The notes under the pieces: model-generated | The model's database searches: none | What the model was told of the DNA's origin: nothing | What the model saw: the letters and a program-made list of their open reading frames with translations, nothing else | Shown here: piece after piece, positions 37,111 to 50,707 of the stretch | Numbering within the stretch: position 1 is the stretch's first letter | Layout of the letters: each line of letters opens with the position of its first letter | Source of the DNA: Atopsyche davidsoni | Lineage: Eukaryota; Arthropoda; Insecta; Trichoptera; Hydrobiosidae | Length of the DNA: 64,000 bases | Assembly: GCA_022113835.1 (NCBI GenBank) | Contig: JAILWY010000012.1 | Span: forward strand, 4,774,001 to 4,838,000 | Direction: 5' to 3' | Position numbers and translations under genes: made by a program

Positions 37111-37823
37111 TAGACTATTTTATCCAGCGAATACAGGCTGTTTAAAAATCATCTTACGGTTATCTTTCAATACAGCGTGACGAATAATAGAAATAAATAT
37201 ATGTTCGTACTGACGGAAACATCCGAAATTAATACCCAAGAAAACATCATTTCTAAAAAAATAAATACGGTTTGGTTTTATTAATGTTTTCTCGTTCCGT
37301 AAATTGCATAAAATTTATAAATTAACTCTTTATAAGCCGCGATCTCTCGCTCAAATGCTCTAACTCTACAAACTGACATTGCATCTTGTGGGATTTATAT
37401 AGAAAGCAAAAAATAAAATAATCGAGCTACGAGTGGGATGGATTACCTCAACTCAACCCAAAAACCTCACCACTGCGAGGGTGTCGGGATTATTACGCAT
37501 TGTTGCTTTTTTATTTAAAATCTCCATCTTCCAAAAATAATGAGATATAATAATCTTGTAGGTAGCAATTCAAGCAATATGATATTTCTATGAAAGAAAA
37601 AAGTTATTAGCATGGTAATTGTAAATTTAATTACGGCCCCTCTACAATTACGTAGGAAGCAGATTTAATCGTTCGAATCTCCAAATAATAGACGCGATTA
37701 TCTTTTAATAATCTACCGCCTATTGAGGTCCATTTTATTTTTGTTTTATGAACGTATTGATAAGATCACCATTGATAACCATTATATGAGAATTCTTCGT
37801 TCATTTGCAGCACATCTAGTAGG

Positions 37824-38006
37824 TTAATTCGCTGGCCTAGTGGCATAAAAATAAAAACGGAAATCTAGCAGCTGAGCATATTGTCTGTAGACTTTGTGAG
37901 ACTCCGGGCTGAAGTGGCACTTCTCGCTTGCATTTGAATTTCTAAAGGCTCCTGTCTGCATCACGTGCTCCATCACACCTTCCGGCCAGGGCAGCGTATC
38001 TGGCAT
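37824..38006 (-). other. Unrecognised 60-codon open frame of exon-like composition
   Basis: On the minus strand it opens with ATG CCA GAT and reads MPDTLPWPEGVMEHVMQTGA followed by a CHFSPESHKVYRQYAQLL-type stretch. Balanced amino-acid usage in an AT-rich setting makes it stand out. No family recognised; splice sites are weak. Confidence 0.2.
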
Positions 38007-39789
38007 TTTGTCAAAATTATTTTAACCAAAACAAAAAAAATAAACTAAAAATCTACGACACAATTGACTATTCGATAGCGTTGTCTTAAGCTATAACATA
38101 CAAAAAATAAATGGATGGTATTAACTAATTGCAAATCGGCTGCAAGTTGTATCGCTGCGTGTGTGCCCGGTTTTTAATATTTATCGAAAATGCAGCAAAA
38201 TAATGATTTACTCAAACATCTCAACAATCATGAAATTCAATGTATTAGATATAAATACGTGACTTTTTCTCAAAGAAAAATTTGGTTTTGTTACATGCGA
38301 TGTTTTGGCTCGCAGGTGTCGGTGTACAGTTACAAATGTCTGAGGTACACCGAGGTATGTCAGCAACTAAATATTACAATATAACCAACGACTCAATCGG
38401 TCGAAAGATTCAAAAGTAAATTTCTCATCGTCTCGTCTCATTGTACCTGTCAATTCGTGAGCTTTTTACCGCAAGCATATTCAGAGGCTCGAGTGCGAAC
38501 GAAAACAAACGATAAAAAAATATATAAAGGGAAACTTTACAAGAGTAGATGCTAAGGGCATGCAGTACACTTAAAACTGAATTTTAATGTGCGTTTTATG
38601 TATACTATATTATGATTCTAACAGCTTTTATATTAACTCAACTGTATATAAAAACAACAAAACTATAAAACGTGCATAATAATACAAGAAATAATAATTT
38701 GTACAATACAAAGTAAGCGTTAGTAAAAAAAGTTTTGTAATTCCTATTTATTTACAACAAGTCATAATATATTTCTGTGATATCAATACTATATATTCAC
38801 ACTGAAACTATTTATATAAATAAATAATAATTTTATTTTTTATATGTACACGATGGTTTTTGAATCGATTGCTATTGAGTATCGACTGAATGTAAAAGTA
38901 CCACGGCAGATGCCTTGAGTCCGCAGAGAGCTGGTTATCTGTGACCAACATCCTGAATACAAAAGCCAGAGCTGTTGTCAAGCTTTATTTCCCACACGAA
39001 CTGGCTCCGCACTTTGTTGGAGCAGAACCACATTCGAATCAATTATTGTGCTCATTCACAAGTAAACTGAATTCCTATCCGCACGGCGAGTGGGGCAGAA
39101 AAAAATCCCGAATAAGAGAGTTAACGAGTACTTAAAATAATATTTATTTCACGTGGTTTTTCATTGTACGGAAGGTTTCTCGTTGTTTTTTCGTTGGTGT
39201 TTTTGTAAGCTGTGGGTTTTGTGAGATCATTAAGCAGGCATATAAACTTTCTTATGGTATAAAAAAAAAAGCTTAATAATTGTATAAAACGTAACGTAGT
39301 TGATGAGATCTGTTGTTTCGGGTATTTTGGTTAACGAGCTAGTACACGTTTTCTCGTGTTATGAAAATAATTCGAGAAATCCTTAAAATATATTATTTAG
39401 TATTTTATGACGTCTATTCACCTTTCTCGCACGATGCATCTGAATAATTCCTATTTGAGTTTGAATACGTCTCCAGTAATGCAAACGGGTCACGGACAAT
39501 AATTGAGCTATTGGCATTATCAAAAAGAAAAGTTAATTTAAATCAAACGGGACAGCCGGGAGTGTACCCGCGTATTTTATACCCGGTGCTTTGTATCTCT
39601 CATCTAAGTGGCCTTACAACTGTAATGATCGGATATCTATGTAAAAATAAATCACCCGTGGCTCTCGAAGTACATCGATAAACAAAAAGATTTATCTCTA
39701 CTAATTAGATCTTTAAAAAAACATCAACCGGGTACAGTACAATACTCTAAACACTGGTTTAGAAAGTTTGGTAATTTTATTACGTATCG

Positions 39790-41010
39790 GGTTCTGTCCG
39801 AATATTTATACAGCCGCCCACGGCGCCCTACGGGGGTCCACACAATGCGCGATGCCTCTGGCCTCTTTCTTTCCGTTTACAACTGGCCCGTAACAGATTT
39901 ACTCGCCAGAGCACGTGTTATAGTTCCACTTACCGCTGCGGGCCGGCCGAGGAGGCCGAGGAGGTCGGGGAGGCCGAGGAGGCGAGCGACCGTTCTCCCA
40001 AGGCGATGCACCGACAGATCGATGAGTAAAATTTCACTAAATCAATGGACGAAGATCTGGACCGAGGGTCTGGACGCCCTGCCCGAGGAGCGCGCAGGAC
40101 CCTGCCCGAAGCCGACAAAGGTATCATAAAACACTCGGAACTCGTGACGTTCATCCGTGACCTTAAATTTGACTATAACACCATATTAGGTGTGTGTTTT
40201 TGATTTTATAATACATTTGATATTTCGGAGAATTAGTCACTTTTATGGAAAATACCAGCCTCATCATTATTAAGGTATGAATAAATTTTCTTCTCTGGTT
40301 CGTTGACATCGCGCTTATGTCACGTCGCGTCCATTCCGAATAGACCGCTCGCCCGCATACTGATTGAGTAACTTTACGAGCGATCCGAAGACTGGACAGA
40401 TAATCAGAGTAAAAGTTATGTCTCTCGGGGAATCTACAGTAAATAATGCACGCCTTCGTCTCGGCCGGAGCGCTCGGGCCAGACGGGCGGGCGTCACCCC
40501 GCGACGTTATTTCGTTATTTATCACCGCATTCGGGAGCCGCGATAAGTCGGTTTTGAGTGTGGGATAGCGATCGAGGCATAGAAAGCGAGCCACCGCGGT
40601 CTGAGAAAAAAATCGACAAAGCCGATGGCACTCGATTGCAATTTCTAAATTTGGCTCGGAGTCGGCGGATTCGCGGAAGAGCGCTCCGAGAGCGTCGGGG
40701 CCGCGCCCGGTGCAGCGAGGCGCGGCTGCCGAGGTGTGACGGCTCGGATTCGCAAGTGGGGCACAGCCGAGCATCACCGCATAGCGCATAACCCACCTGA
40801 GCTCGTGAGGCGACGCAGACCTCTTTAAATCGAACCGCGCCGTTAGGTTTGCGACGCTCCAGTCCTCCGCGACTGCAGCCGGTCCGGCAGATCTGGATAT
40901 TGCACCGAAGAATGGAACCACCGCGGGGTCTCTCCTATCATGGGCGTCTTTAATTGTATCCGCGTGAGCCGCGCCGAGCAGAGACGAGACGATGCTGTCG
41001 CTTTTTATTT
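39790..41010. promoter_or_regulatory. Second CpG-rich island
   Basis: GC-rich and CpG-rich, containing the longest open frame in the window (minus 41056-40163, 297 codons), which has no recognisable domain and is overlapped by open frames on the plus strand. A GAGGCC-type repeat lies at 39941-39985. The possible first exon at 39934-40154 borders it. Confidence 0.35.
39934..40154 (-). other. Candidate first coding exon of an unknown minus-strand gene
   Basis: An ATG at 40154 (context cggATGa) opens 73 codons plus two bases that run into cagcg-GTAAGT, a consensus donor at 39933. The product is Ser/Arg/Ala-rich, ending in a low-complexity SSASPTSSASSAG stretch, with no domain. No matching next exon was found. 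The opposite strand can also be read as an acidic AEEAEEVGEAEEA frame, so coding status is open. Confidence 0.2.
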
Positions 41011-41059
41011 TATTTAATCGAGAAAAAAGCTGATAAAAGGATTCATATCTAACCAAACT

Positions 41060-42499
41060 ATCAATTTCCCAAAAAAAAAAAAAGTGTTATTTTTCATTAT
41101 AACAATCAGTAATATTTTAATGTTTTTCAAAATAAATTAAGAATTGCTTTGAAGAATCGTTAAGAAAATAACAAGTCGCAAGTAGTCTCGACTTTATTTC
41201 TATCATTCACTACAAACTAAACTCATCCTGAAAAAGGGCTTATTCACTTATCTTCCCTGCTTAACACAAAAATGTAAATAAAGAAATACATGTACGCTGT
41301 ATGTATAGGGGCATGTATGTATAAGGGATAGCCACACACCACATTATAACCAAATGAAAAATCAATCACTCAAACACCATTATAAGTACAGCCTCCTTCG
41401 CCTTTAGTGGTTTTTGATAGTATTTCATTATGTTGGATCAAACATGACAAAATATTTTTTCATAAATATCAACGAAGGCCAACGATTAAATGAAAAATAT
41501 CTACATTACGTCAATCTAAAAAAAAAAAAAAATTTCGCGGGGAATTTATTTTGTGGACTCGCGTACTCGTCGGAGACTCTTCACTACAGGCAGGTGTGAG
41601 GACAGGTGGACAGGTTTTTATTTTTCATTCAGTTAATCATTTTATTAACGATGACGTCTTAAATATCCAAAGTGGTTCTAGAGATCTTAATAAATTACAT
41701 TAATTCAAAACGGGATCTTGAATACATTAATACGTGAATATTTTTAGACCCAATGCATGCAGTCAAAAATATTATTTACTAATTAAAAATTAAAAATGAT
41801 AGCTGTTTTCTCAAATAATCAAAATTCACACCTAGAGTGCATTTTCTTATATTTCAGAAAATTTTACAACTAGAATTATGTTTTAGAATATAAAACACTC
41901 ACTTATTAAAAGAGACTAGATCCCTTATCGCTCATACTTCTCAATAATAAAATTAAAGCTATTCTTTGCTTGGTATACCGCATGCCTTAATTTTTTACAA
42001 CTTATAGTAGTTTAGGTACATCGTTTATTACTGTTAGTATTTAGCAAAAAGTGGTTCATTTTTATTCTCAGCTAAAATTGGTACCTCAACACGATAGCAT
42101 TATTTTTTTCACACATCACCCGAGTATTTCTCACAAATACAAGTAAATTGAGTTGAGAAATCGATGCATGTATTTTTTTTTTAAATCATTGCACAATTGT
42201 AAATTTTCCAGGTGGAAAACCAAACTAGATCACAGCACGGCACTTTCCACTTTCTGATCAATGATAATTTCAAAGGCACGCACAATTATCATTTTCTTCA
42301 CGCTACAGAATAAAAATGAACCATTTCAAACCAAAAGTAAAACCCAAAACGAGAACAACCAAGGAAAACTTTCAATCGATACCATTTTGAGGATGCCAAA
42401 ATATGTCCGATCGATAGCAGCCGTTAGCGTTGTGCGTTAGCACGCGTAACAGTGTTCGGCGATTCACAAAACGCACGTTAATCTATCGGTATTCACTGT
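41060..42499. other. Gene-free AT-rich DNA
   Basis: Nothing beyond homopolymer runs and chance short frames. Confidence 0.5.
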
Positions 42500-42654
42500 G
42501 CTTTTTTATTTATGAAAACTGATTTGGTATCTTGCGTTTTCCGTTGGCCGTGCTTCGGTTTTGGATTCGGCTCGCTGGGGACGTACCTCGTGTGTGTGGT
42601 CGTGCTTGCGATAGCGATGGAGGAATGGACTGCTGTCGGCTGGCGGACGCGCTG

Positions 42655-42660
42655 TATATA
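42655..42660 (-). promoter_or_regulatory. TATA-like box, candidate core promoter
   Basis: TATATA within GC-rich DNA. On the minus strand it is followed about 26 bases on by gcagtc, an initiator-like site near 42629, and then by a strong splice donor gaggtacgt with the cut after 42587. This could be a promoter and short non-coding first exon of a minus-strand gene. No downstream coding exon was tied to it, and the plus-strand reading is also open. Confidence 0.3.
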
Positions 42661-42697
42661 GGCGGGCGGCTCCCCCGGCCGCCACTAACCTACTTCC

Positions 42698-42784
42698 AGC
42701 CCCCCGCCCCTCACCTGCTGTCCCTCCCCCCACCTGTCGCCCCTCCCTCCCTCCCCACCACCCCTCACCCCCCCCCCCCCAAGA
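42698..42784 (+). repeat. C-rich pyrimidine tract with C13 run
   Basis: Nearly all C and T with occasional A/G; ends in thirteen C (42768-42780) followed by aagaag. The minus strand is G-rich with many G3-G5 runs. Sits just after a TATA-like site. Confidence 0.85.
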
Positions 42785-44240
42785 AGCCTCCATTCTATAA
42801 CGATGAGGTAAACGCGAGACTCATCCTGGTCATCGATACACGGAAGGTGTGATATCACACCTCCGGGCCATCCACCGTGAGAGCTCCACCGCGCTCATCA
42901 CGCCAAGGGTAACAATACACGCAAACTGCTTTCATTCATTCATTCAGTCAAAACCAGTCAAATCAAAAAAAAAATAATCGAATAGATTACGAGCGTGGTT
43001 TTGCGCTCTGGCGTCGAAGAGGTGATCGAAATCTGTTTACGGATACAGCAAGAAAACACGCCGCCCTACATTCTCGTTGTCGTCAATTGAAAGATCACTG
43101 AAAAAATTATGACATACACTAGGCAACTGGTTGCTCGGAGATGCGGCATCTTGTTGTCTCTGTAATACTCTGCCTTCGTCCTCTAATACACATACAATTT
43201 ATATATATATATATATTAAACTTGTTGTTAACATCTGAATAAAAAGCTAAAGAAACCCATAATAATTTGTGATGCTGATACCTAAAGCCATATATTTTTG
43301 TTCATGAGGCAACCGCATCTAAATTTCCGACCTTCCTCAAATGTGTGGTATTGTTAAGCTTTATTCTTTTGAAGTGCGACGTTTTGATTTATTACGTAAG
43401 TGTCAAAAAACACGTTTCTTTACATGTATTTAAGACGTATTCAATATTTACGATGACTTATGGAATTCCTTAAATTATTTATTACCACAGGTTTTATAAA
43501 CGCAGAAATAATGTAACTACTTCCCTTTCCAACTTAGAGTATAATAAAAGGATTATTCAAATATTGCGCAAGCTCCTACGCGGACCCATCATTAATGTTG
43601 CAAATCAGAAACCAGGAAGTCAACTGGCATTTTTACATTTTTATGAATCAGAACTGTTTTCTACGAGGGTTTCTGCAGAGTGTAGGCAGATTGACTCTAC
43701 TTTCTTTTGAATATTAATCGGAAACGAAAATTATACAGTCGGCTCCACTGACGCCAGGAAACGAATAAATTATTTTCAAAACCATTCACAACGCGCCGAT
43801 CCTCAGTGAGGTCCCGGAATCAAAAAAATATTAGTTTTGACTATTGAACACGATTAAATTTTATTTTATGGATTTAGACGAGTATATGATGAAATCTGGC
43901 TGCATTTCACACAAGTTAAGGATACGTTAGGAGCTTAATTTCATTTCTACTAATCAATATTCTTTTCCGCTTGTAATTTGTTGGATTTTATATACATCGA
44001 AAAAACAATGCTGACTTCACATAGAAAAATGAGTTTGACCTTATATTACACGACGATAATACCTACAAAAATATGCAGGTATTATCTGAGAGGTAATAGC
44101 AAAACAAAAATATATACTATATGAGTTATGCACAAAACATTGACAAGTCCTGAGATCTACAACATATATACCATATGTAGAATATGAATATAGAATCGAG
44201 TAGACTGTGTACCATTAAGTATTCGCATAGCGTTTTCTCG

Positions 44241-44760
44241 TTTTTTTTTTTCAATGATATACTGGATCTTCTTGGTTGCTTAACACTTAGACGCACTGGG
44301 GATACATAGTCGTATGATGTATAACGACAGTGAGGTTGACAGACACCTCTGCGCATTACACCACTGCTGTATGACACCGATGTTTCAGTATCCGTTGTAT
44401 AAATACTCCACCTAGCAACCCATTAGATGCCTTGCGAACGAATCACTCTAACGAGGTTGCTACCCCATTCTAGCAGTAGACGATGCGAGCCGACTACGTG
44501 ACAAGTCCAGAACGGTCACTTATTAGTTCAGGACATGACAAGGGCACCTCTAGATCACCTTTCTTCTGTTTGTCCTTTGAGAGTCCTTCCATAAACCAGC
44601 ATGACCGACAAATAACACTTAAGGTAATTTATTATTGGATGACATCGGTTTCTCGGACAGAATACATACTAAGCTAACCGGGATCTATATCACTAAGTAA
44701 GTCTCTCCCTTGACTCATCATTGATGTCTTCGGTATATTATGTGAATATCTCCGAAACGT
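44241..44760 (-). mobile_element. Possible retroposed segment with minus-strand poly(A)
   Basis: About 500 bases of balanced composition that contrast with AT-rich flanks. On the minus strand the segment ends in ccagtatatcattg plus A11 (44251-44241). No coding frame is recognisable; the ends are approximate. Confidence 0.35.
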
Positions 44761-45082
44761 AATGTTGATAAGCACTATATACTGAAGTAATATATTTTTA
44801 ATGTGTAAAATAGACCCAACAGATAATGGTATACGTAAATTTTGTTTGCGTCACGGTTTTCATACGCTTATTTCTCCACAGAGTCTAGGTCTACAATTTT
44901 GACATTCCGTTTAAGTTCTTCGGAGTCTTACAATAGTTATCTAATTGATGGTTTAATGAAGGTTGTGTACTCACTTTAGACGCAACTCCATGCCATTACT
45001 AGGCCACATTCCCACAGAAACAGCGTAAGTACTAAATTATTTGTTTTATATAATGTACTTTTCAGATATTATAAACTTTTGA

Positions 45083-45144
45083 AGTTTCCCTTTTACATAA
45101 TTTAAATACTTACAGTTTCCCTTACACAATAATTTAAATACTTG
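45083..45144 (+). repeat. Tandem duplication of about 31 bp
   Basis: agtttcccttttacataatt and agtttcccttacacaataat each continue into taaatactt; two near-identical copies side by side. Confidence 0.75.
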
Positions 45145-48100
45145 TTAGTCACACGGGAGTGTTACAAATACAAATCCCTTAACTACTTGAATCACTTCAC
45201 TTAGACTAACACGCTGGTCGAGATAATTATATCACATAATCTCTTTGTCAACTTCCCAGAAAATTTTAAAACCTCAAACTAGTATCTTTCATCTATCTGA
45301 AAAACAAGTAACTTTTACAGGATCACGGAAAAGACTGTATTTATAGAGTATAGTATATATCTTTTTAAATATTACTTTATATAATGATGCCATTTCACTT
45401 TGAGATAGTTATTATATGTTTTATGAATCCCTTGTTTAAGTTTGCCATAATTGACTTTAACTACTATGCTCATTAACCGATAACAACAACCAGATCAACC
45501 TTTAGCTTCGTGGAGAATAGCCACCCTACAAAATGAAGTGTATTTGTAGAAATTTGTAATGCATACTTGTGAAATATATAAATTACAATTTCTAATTCCT
45601 GAATCTTTCAGTTTTCCTATTCATCTTTCTTGTTGGACAGCAGGGCTGATTCAACCGTTATTTCACCATGTATATGAGCATTAAGGTTATAAGGAGTATA
45701 TCTCATTGTGTGCTACATGGGTATCGACACACCATTTTGCCTTCCACACCAAGAATGTCTCCGCCGCTTATGACGAGCAACGAAGCGAGATATTGCACGC
45801 TGCTGTCATTAACAGCTGTTAATAGTAAATATGTCAAAATATCGTGTCAGTGTCAGTCATTGCAGTCTCTTAAAAGAATAGCGATCATGAGTTGTTTGTC
45901 GAAGAATTAACTAACGCTATTTAAATAATAGCAATAGCCAAAAAATTTGCAATCTAGAAAGTGTACACATTAACTTTTATCACTAAACGAACAGTTATGA
46001 CTAATTTTAATAAATTTACAAAAATACACATGTGTGTATTTTGAAACGTTATTAAAAATTGATTGCATTTATATATCTTGTAAAAAAAGAAAATTTTTAA
46101 AACTTTACCAACAAAACTTCTTTGACGCCAGCTTGATATAAGTACTCGATCGTAAAAATATAGAAAATTATATGTGGGTAGATGTATGTCATAGACTGGA
46201 CCACATGCAGTCAATTGAAATAATTTTGATTGTTTGGACACGCTGATTTCATTTATAGTGCAGTTCATCTAGACTTCAATAAATCACAATATCTAACGAA
46301 CAATATGTAATCATTTCGTTTCATCGATACAGTGTTTCTCAAATGTTACCTGTATCTGAGAACAATTGCGACTTTTCTGCCTTTCGTGTAATTTATCGGG
46401 GGAAAAGCTCCATAACTATGTTTCAAGATTGGTTGGTTATTTATATTATTTATATCAATAGTGTACCGTGATTCTGACAACAGACCAAGTCTGAATTTAC
46501 AAGTATAATCAATTTATTGTGATAACACATATGTGATAAGACAAGTATACATATTGGGCTTTATTGAAAACAGCCACAAGTGATTGTTTCCTATAATTAT
46601 TTTTTGCTTGGGTACTGTGTTAATATTTTTATAGAACACGAGACTAGCTCAAACATTATAATTTAACATTATCAATGTTTTCAATATAATGTCACCAGAT
46701 CTAGTTTATAATTTTATTTTGTATTGACACCATGAACTACATCTAAATATTGTTCCGCATTACTCACTGTATCAATTGTAAAAGCTTTTTACGATAGCTA
46801 TATTAGTTTTACGCAGACCAATTTATCACATGCTATATAATTGTAAAATTCGTTTCGGTTGTTTTTTTTATATTACTTATAACAGGTGACTTCTTAACAT
46901 CTTGCAGGTGTAACTCAATAGACAGGTTTCCAGCGTGAGTTGGTTGAGTGTATATTTCAAATATTTACACTAATAGTTTTGATTATGTAGAAAAAAATAG
47001 ACAGTGACATGGTATAAGTACGTGTCAAGAAAACATAAATTGTAAATTAAAATTTGGTGTACTTCAACAGCATTTAAATATATCCCTAGAAATGCATTAA
47101 AAAAAGTCTGCACAGTGTATTGATTTGATATTATCAAAAACTTTCTTATTGTTTGTCAAAAAGTGTGCCGCGTGTAATTGATTGTCCACATAAATGTTGA
47201 AAATACATTATTATTTATTTAGCACATCAAATCTTCTAATGTTGCTTGTAAATATTATACTTCCATTTTATATTTAAACAAACGGTACAACATACAGCGA
47301 AAGCAATTAAAACATATCTAGGTCAAAAAATATTAATAATTCTTTTAAATAAATACAAATAGTCATTGTTTTTTTAATTAATTTTAACGCGCATACCGTT
47401 AAACGTTATACATTGGATATATTATTTATTCTTTATATTAATAATTTAGGTTCTATCTTAGGTCAACTAAATTAGAAGTTTAGACCCCAATAAGAAGAAT
47501 GTATTATTGGGGGTTATGTTAAGTAAGCTAAGGAAATATTTTACTGAAAAATATCAATTCTGTTTAATAAAGCAGCACAGTAACATAAACCAATAACTCG
47601 TATGCCTATTTTGAAATAATATTTTTTTTATATATGAAGATTCTTCAAAACGAAGTTATTTTAAGATCAGGTCTAACAGGCTTAAATTCCTCTATCATTT
47701 TTGGAAATAACATTATATTATAGTTCAATCGGATTCAGCATACCTCAAGCAAATATAAAAGTGTCAGTGCTCTAAAATACTTTTTTTTTATCATACACCG
47801 CCATTAGTATCGGTTAAAAAATAAAAGGTATTTAATGTGACCGCCGAAAACAACCGCTTATTTTTTTAAGATTCAATTTTGACACGTATTTTATTACCTT
47901 TAACTAAAATAAATAATCAAATTATAATTTTTTTCTTGCAACAGTTGTACTATGAATTTATGTTTAGTTAATTATACATAAACGAGATGAAAAGAAATTA
48001 CTAACCACTAAAATGGTGAGAATTTTTAAAAGAAAACATACAACAAAAAATTTTTTTTTATATGTATTCCAGTTTTCTACCCAATATTTTATTGTATAAA

Positions 48101-48400
48101 GTCAAATCTTTAAAAACAAAAAGTTCAATAAAAAAATTGCGATGTACTAAAATAAATATTTTTTTATTAAAAAGGCAAATAAATGACAAAAGAAAAACCA
48201 TTAGAAAGTATGATTCTTAGAACTTTCTGCATTTAACTTTTATTTTTACATCTTAAACGTTTAATTTTTACCATAAAATAAACGTACAAGCAGCAAGTCG
48301 AGATATTCTTACTATTTTTGTACTAATAATTACATGGTCTATGGACGGAATTACTAGACCAAAATGATGACTACCTGGTAAGTAGACAATAATTACATTA

Positions 48401-48450
48401 GAAGTATTTTTAAAGTATAGAGGTGTAAATATATATTTTAAAAATACTTC
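48401..48450. repeat. 14-bp inverted repeat, AT-rich
   Basis: gaagtatttttaaa at 48401-48414 is exactly inverted at 48437-48450 across a 22-base spacer. In AT-rich desert; function unknown. Confidence 0.6.
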
Positions 48451-50672
48451 ACATTATCAATATTACTCAGGTACTTAAATTAGATCACTTTGTGAATCTG
48501 CTATGTCAATAAAATAAATACAAAATCATTTTTTCACAACACGTGGTTATTTGCATTCTTCCAGTCAAAAAACATATTTTTTTATTAATTTCCCAGCGAT
48601 ATGCAAAAATCGTTGGCTATAATGTAACGTTAATAAAAATGGATATTTTTGTTATTGCACTGACTCGGATCGTCTAAATTTATCTCTGAAATCATCGCGG
48701 TCAAATGTCACACTGGGTCATTGGACATGTTCGAGGAGTCAAGTTTGCTTCAGCATCTATTTTATTTTTTAGTATCTGATTCAAATAAACCGATGGAAAC
48801 CTCACGTGATGTCCTTATAAATAAAATTAGCATATCAGACCAGCGATATCAGATTCAGGCATCTATTTTTGTCAAAAAACGTTATGGATATGCAACACTT
48901 GATTTCAAATCCATAATGAAATAATCATCGGACTAAGCTATTTTTTTAGGAAACACCGCGAACTCAGATTTACGTGAAAACCTTCGAAAGATTAAAGTGG
49001 ATTGAATGCTAATACTTTATATTGTGTATGGTATATGGCTATTTTTAAAATTCAAAAATATTATTATTTGATGTCGTTAATATGATTTACGATCTTTGGC
49101 AGCGGAGATGTCTGAGAAAGGCATTCGTTTTAAGTGCTTGGATCAGTAGTTAGTTATTACTGTATATTTACTTACAAATCTGACGTTGCAAATGATCAAT
49201 AAAGGAGTTCATATTTCATCAGTGTTTCCAGGGCCATAACCCGGATCGCCGTAATGAAGTATTCCCATCGAGAGTGCTCGTGTCTTTATTTATAATTTTC
49301 AACCGTAACTTATTTTTATGATCAATTAATACCACAATCAGCAGTTAGAGATTAATCGAATGCAGATGTTGCTATTGGCTCTCGTCGATACAAACTCGCG
49401 CGACCTTCGCCGGACGGGCCGGTCCATCCCTGACCAAATTAGATAACTGAAAAAAACTGGTGAGAGGATCTGCACTTCAGCAACCCTCACATTTACGACT
49501 TATCACGTTGTTTATATTTACAAAATAATAATAATCGATTACCCACCAAATTAATCTAGATTTAAGATCAAACTATGTTGATGTAACTACCAAACAATGG
49601 TACGAGTGAATTACATATTCACTTAGGATTTCACGAGGCTTCTTGTCCCATTTAGTATGACACAATTACATTATTTCTGAATTTTTGGCACAATAATATT
49701 TCATCGAAGAGATTCAAAATCATTTTTGAGTTATTTTATTTGTAATAGTATATAAGCGATCTCTGAATCTCGATTATTATAATCTTTGAAGAAATAAGTA
49801 TCGTTGCGCATTTCAGCTACAATTTAAGAGTAGCGAGCAAAGCTGTTTATTTAATATATATTCACTGAGAAGTAACAATCTCCTCTCCGATATTTGATGG
49901 ATGAACTCTATTATTTACAAACACTCGCCTCGTGTTTTATTATAGGAGATTTATTAACACAATACTTGTATAGTCCCAGCAACAAACAACTCATTATAAT
50001 AAATATACTCAATACTGGTCGTGGGACGAAATACATAACGCCTGATGCTCGGTGCTGATGCCGTGAGATGCCAGTTGCTGGGCTGATGGGGCTGTGAGGT
50101 GTTGGATGGTGTATTATCTTTTAGTTTCATATTGTCAATTGTCTCTGATCAAGCCTACCACATTGCATGTAATTATATCTGGATCGTAAAAAAATGCTTT
50201 AATGCCCACGGTTCTAAGCTCGGTTACAAATCGTTTTAAAATAATTTTCTATCCTTCTAATGGCTTAATAATTATTCACGGTATGTATCTTCATAATTCA
50301 CTGACAATGACTTGTCGCAATTTTAGGTATATTGCTTAAAATAACACGTGACATGCGTGCTCCATTCTTTTGGGTCGGTTTCGTATTTACGGTGTAGAGA
50401 AAATATATGAAATCGTTGTCTTCAGAACGAGCCCTCGGAAAGCATACGCTTCAAAATCGACAAGCAAAATATAAAATGGGCTGCGATTGAAAAATTAATC
50501 CTCGCTGCATAAATTATTTCAATTTTGTATCATTGAATACGTGACGTCCCACTTGCAAGTACTCAGCGCAAACCTCGGCTACAACTGCGAAATTACACGA
50601 ATAATGTTTCTGAAAATCACGACCCGACTGACCCTCTCCCCGGGCCTTCTCGGTGCTGAACGAGCCCCGAGC

Positions 50673-50707
50673 GCTGAGTGCTGAGTGCTGAGTGCTGAGT
50701 GCTGAAC
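50673..50707 (+). repeat. Heptamer tandem repeat (gctgagt)n
   Basis: Four exact copies of gctgagt, then a variant gctgaac. Lies in a short GC-balanced patch. Confidence 0.85.

Larger units (their letters stand above)
42500..42900. promoter_or_regulatory. Third CpG-rich island
   Basis: GC-rich block with the TATA-like site, the C-rich tract and a strong minus-strand donor. Open frames over it on both strands (Gly/Trp-rich on minus, Pro-rich on plus) reflect the skewed composition. Confidence 0.3.
44761..50640. other. Gene-free AT-rich desert
   Basis: Longest featureless stretch. Only the 31-bp duplication at 45083 and the inverted repeat at 48401 stand out. Confidence 0.55.

Noticed and set aside
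40163..41056. 297-codon minus-strand open frame as a gene
   Set aside because: No domain, frames open on the opposite strand too, and it lies in CpG-rich, stop-poor DNA; kept only as an observation.
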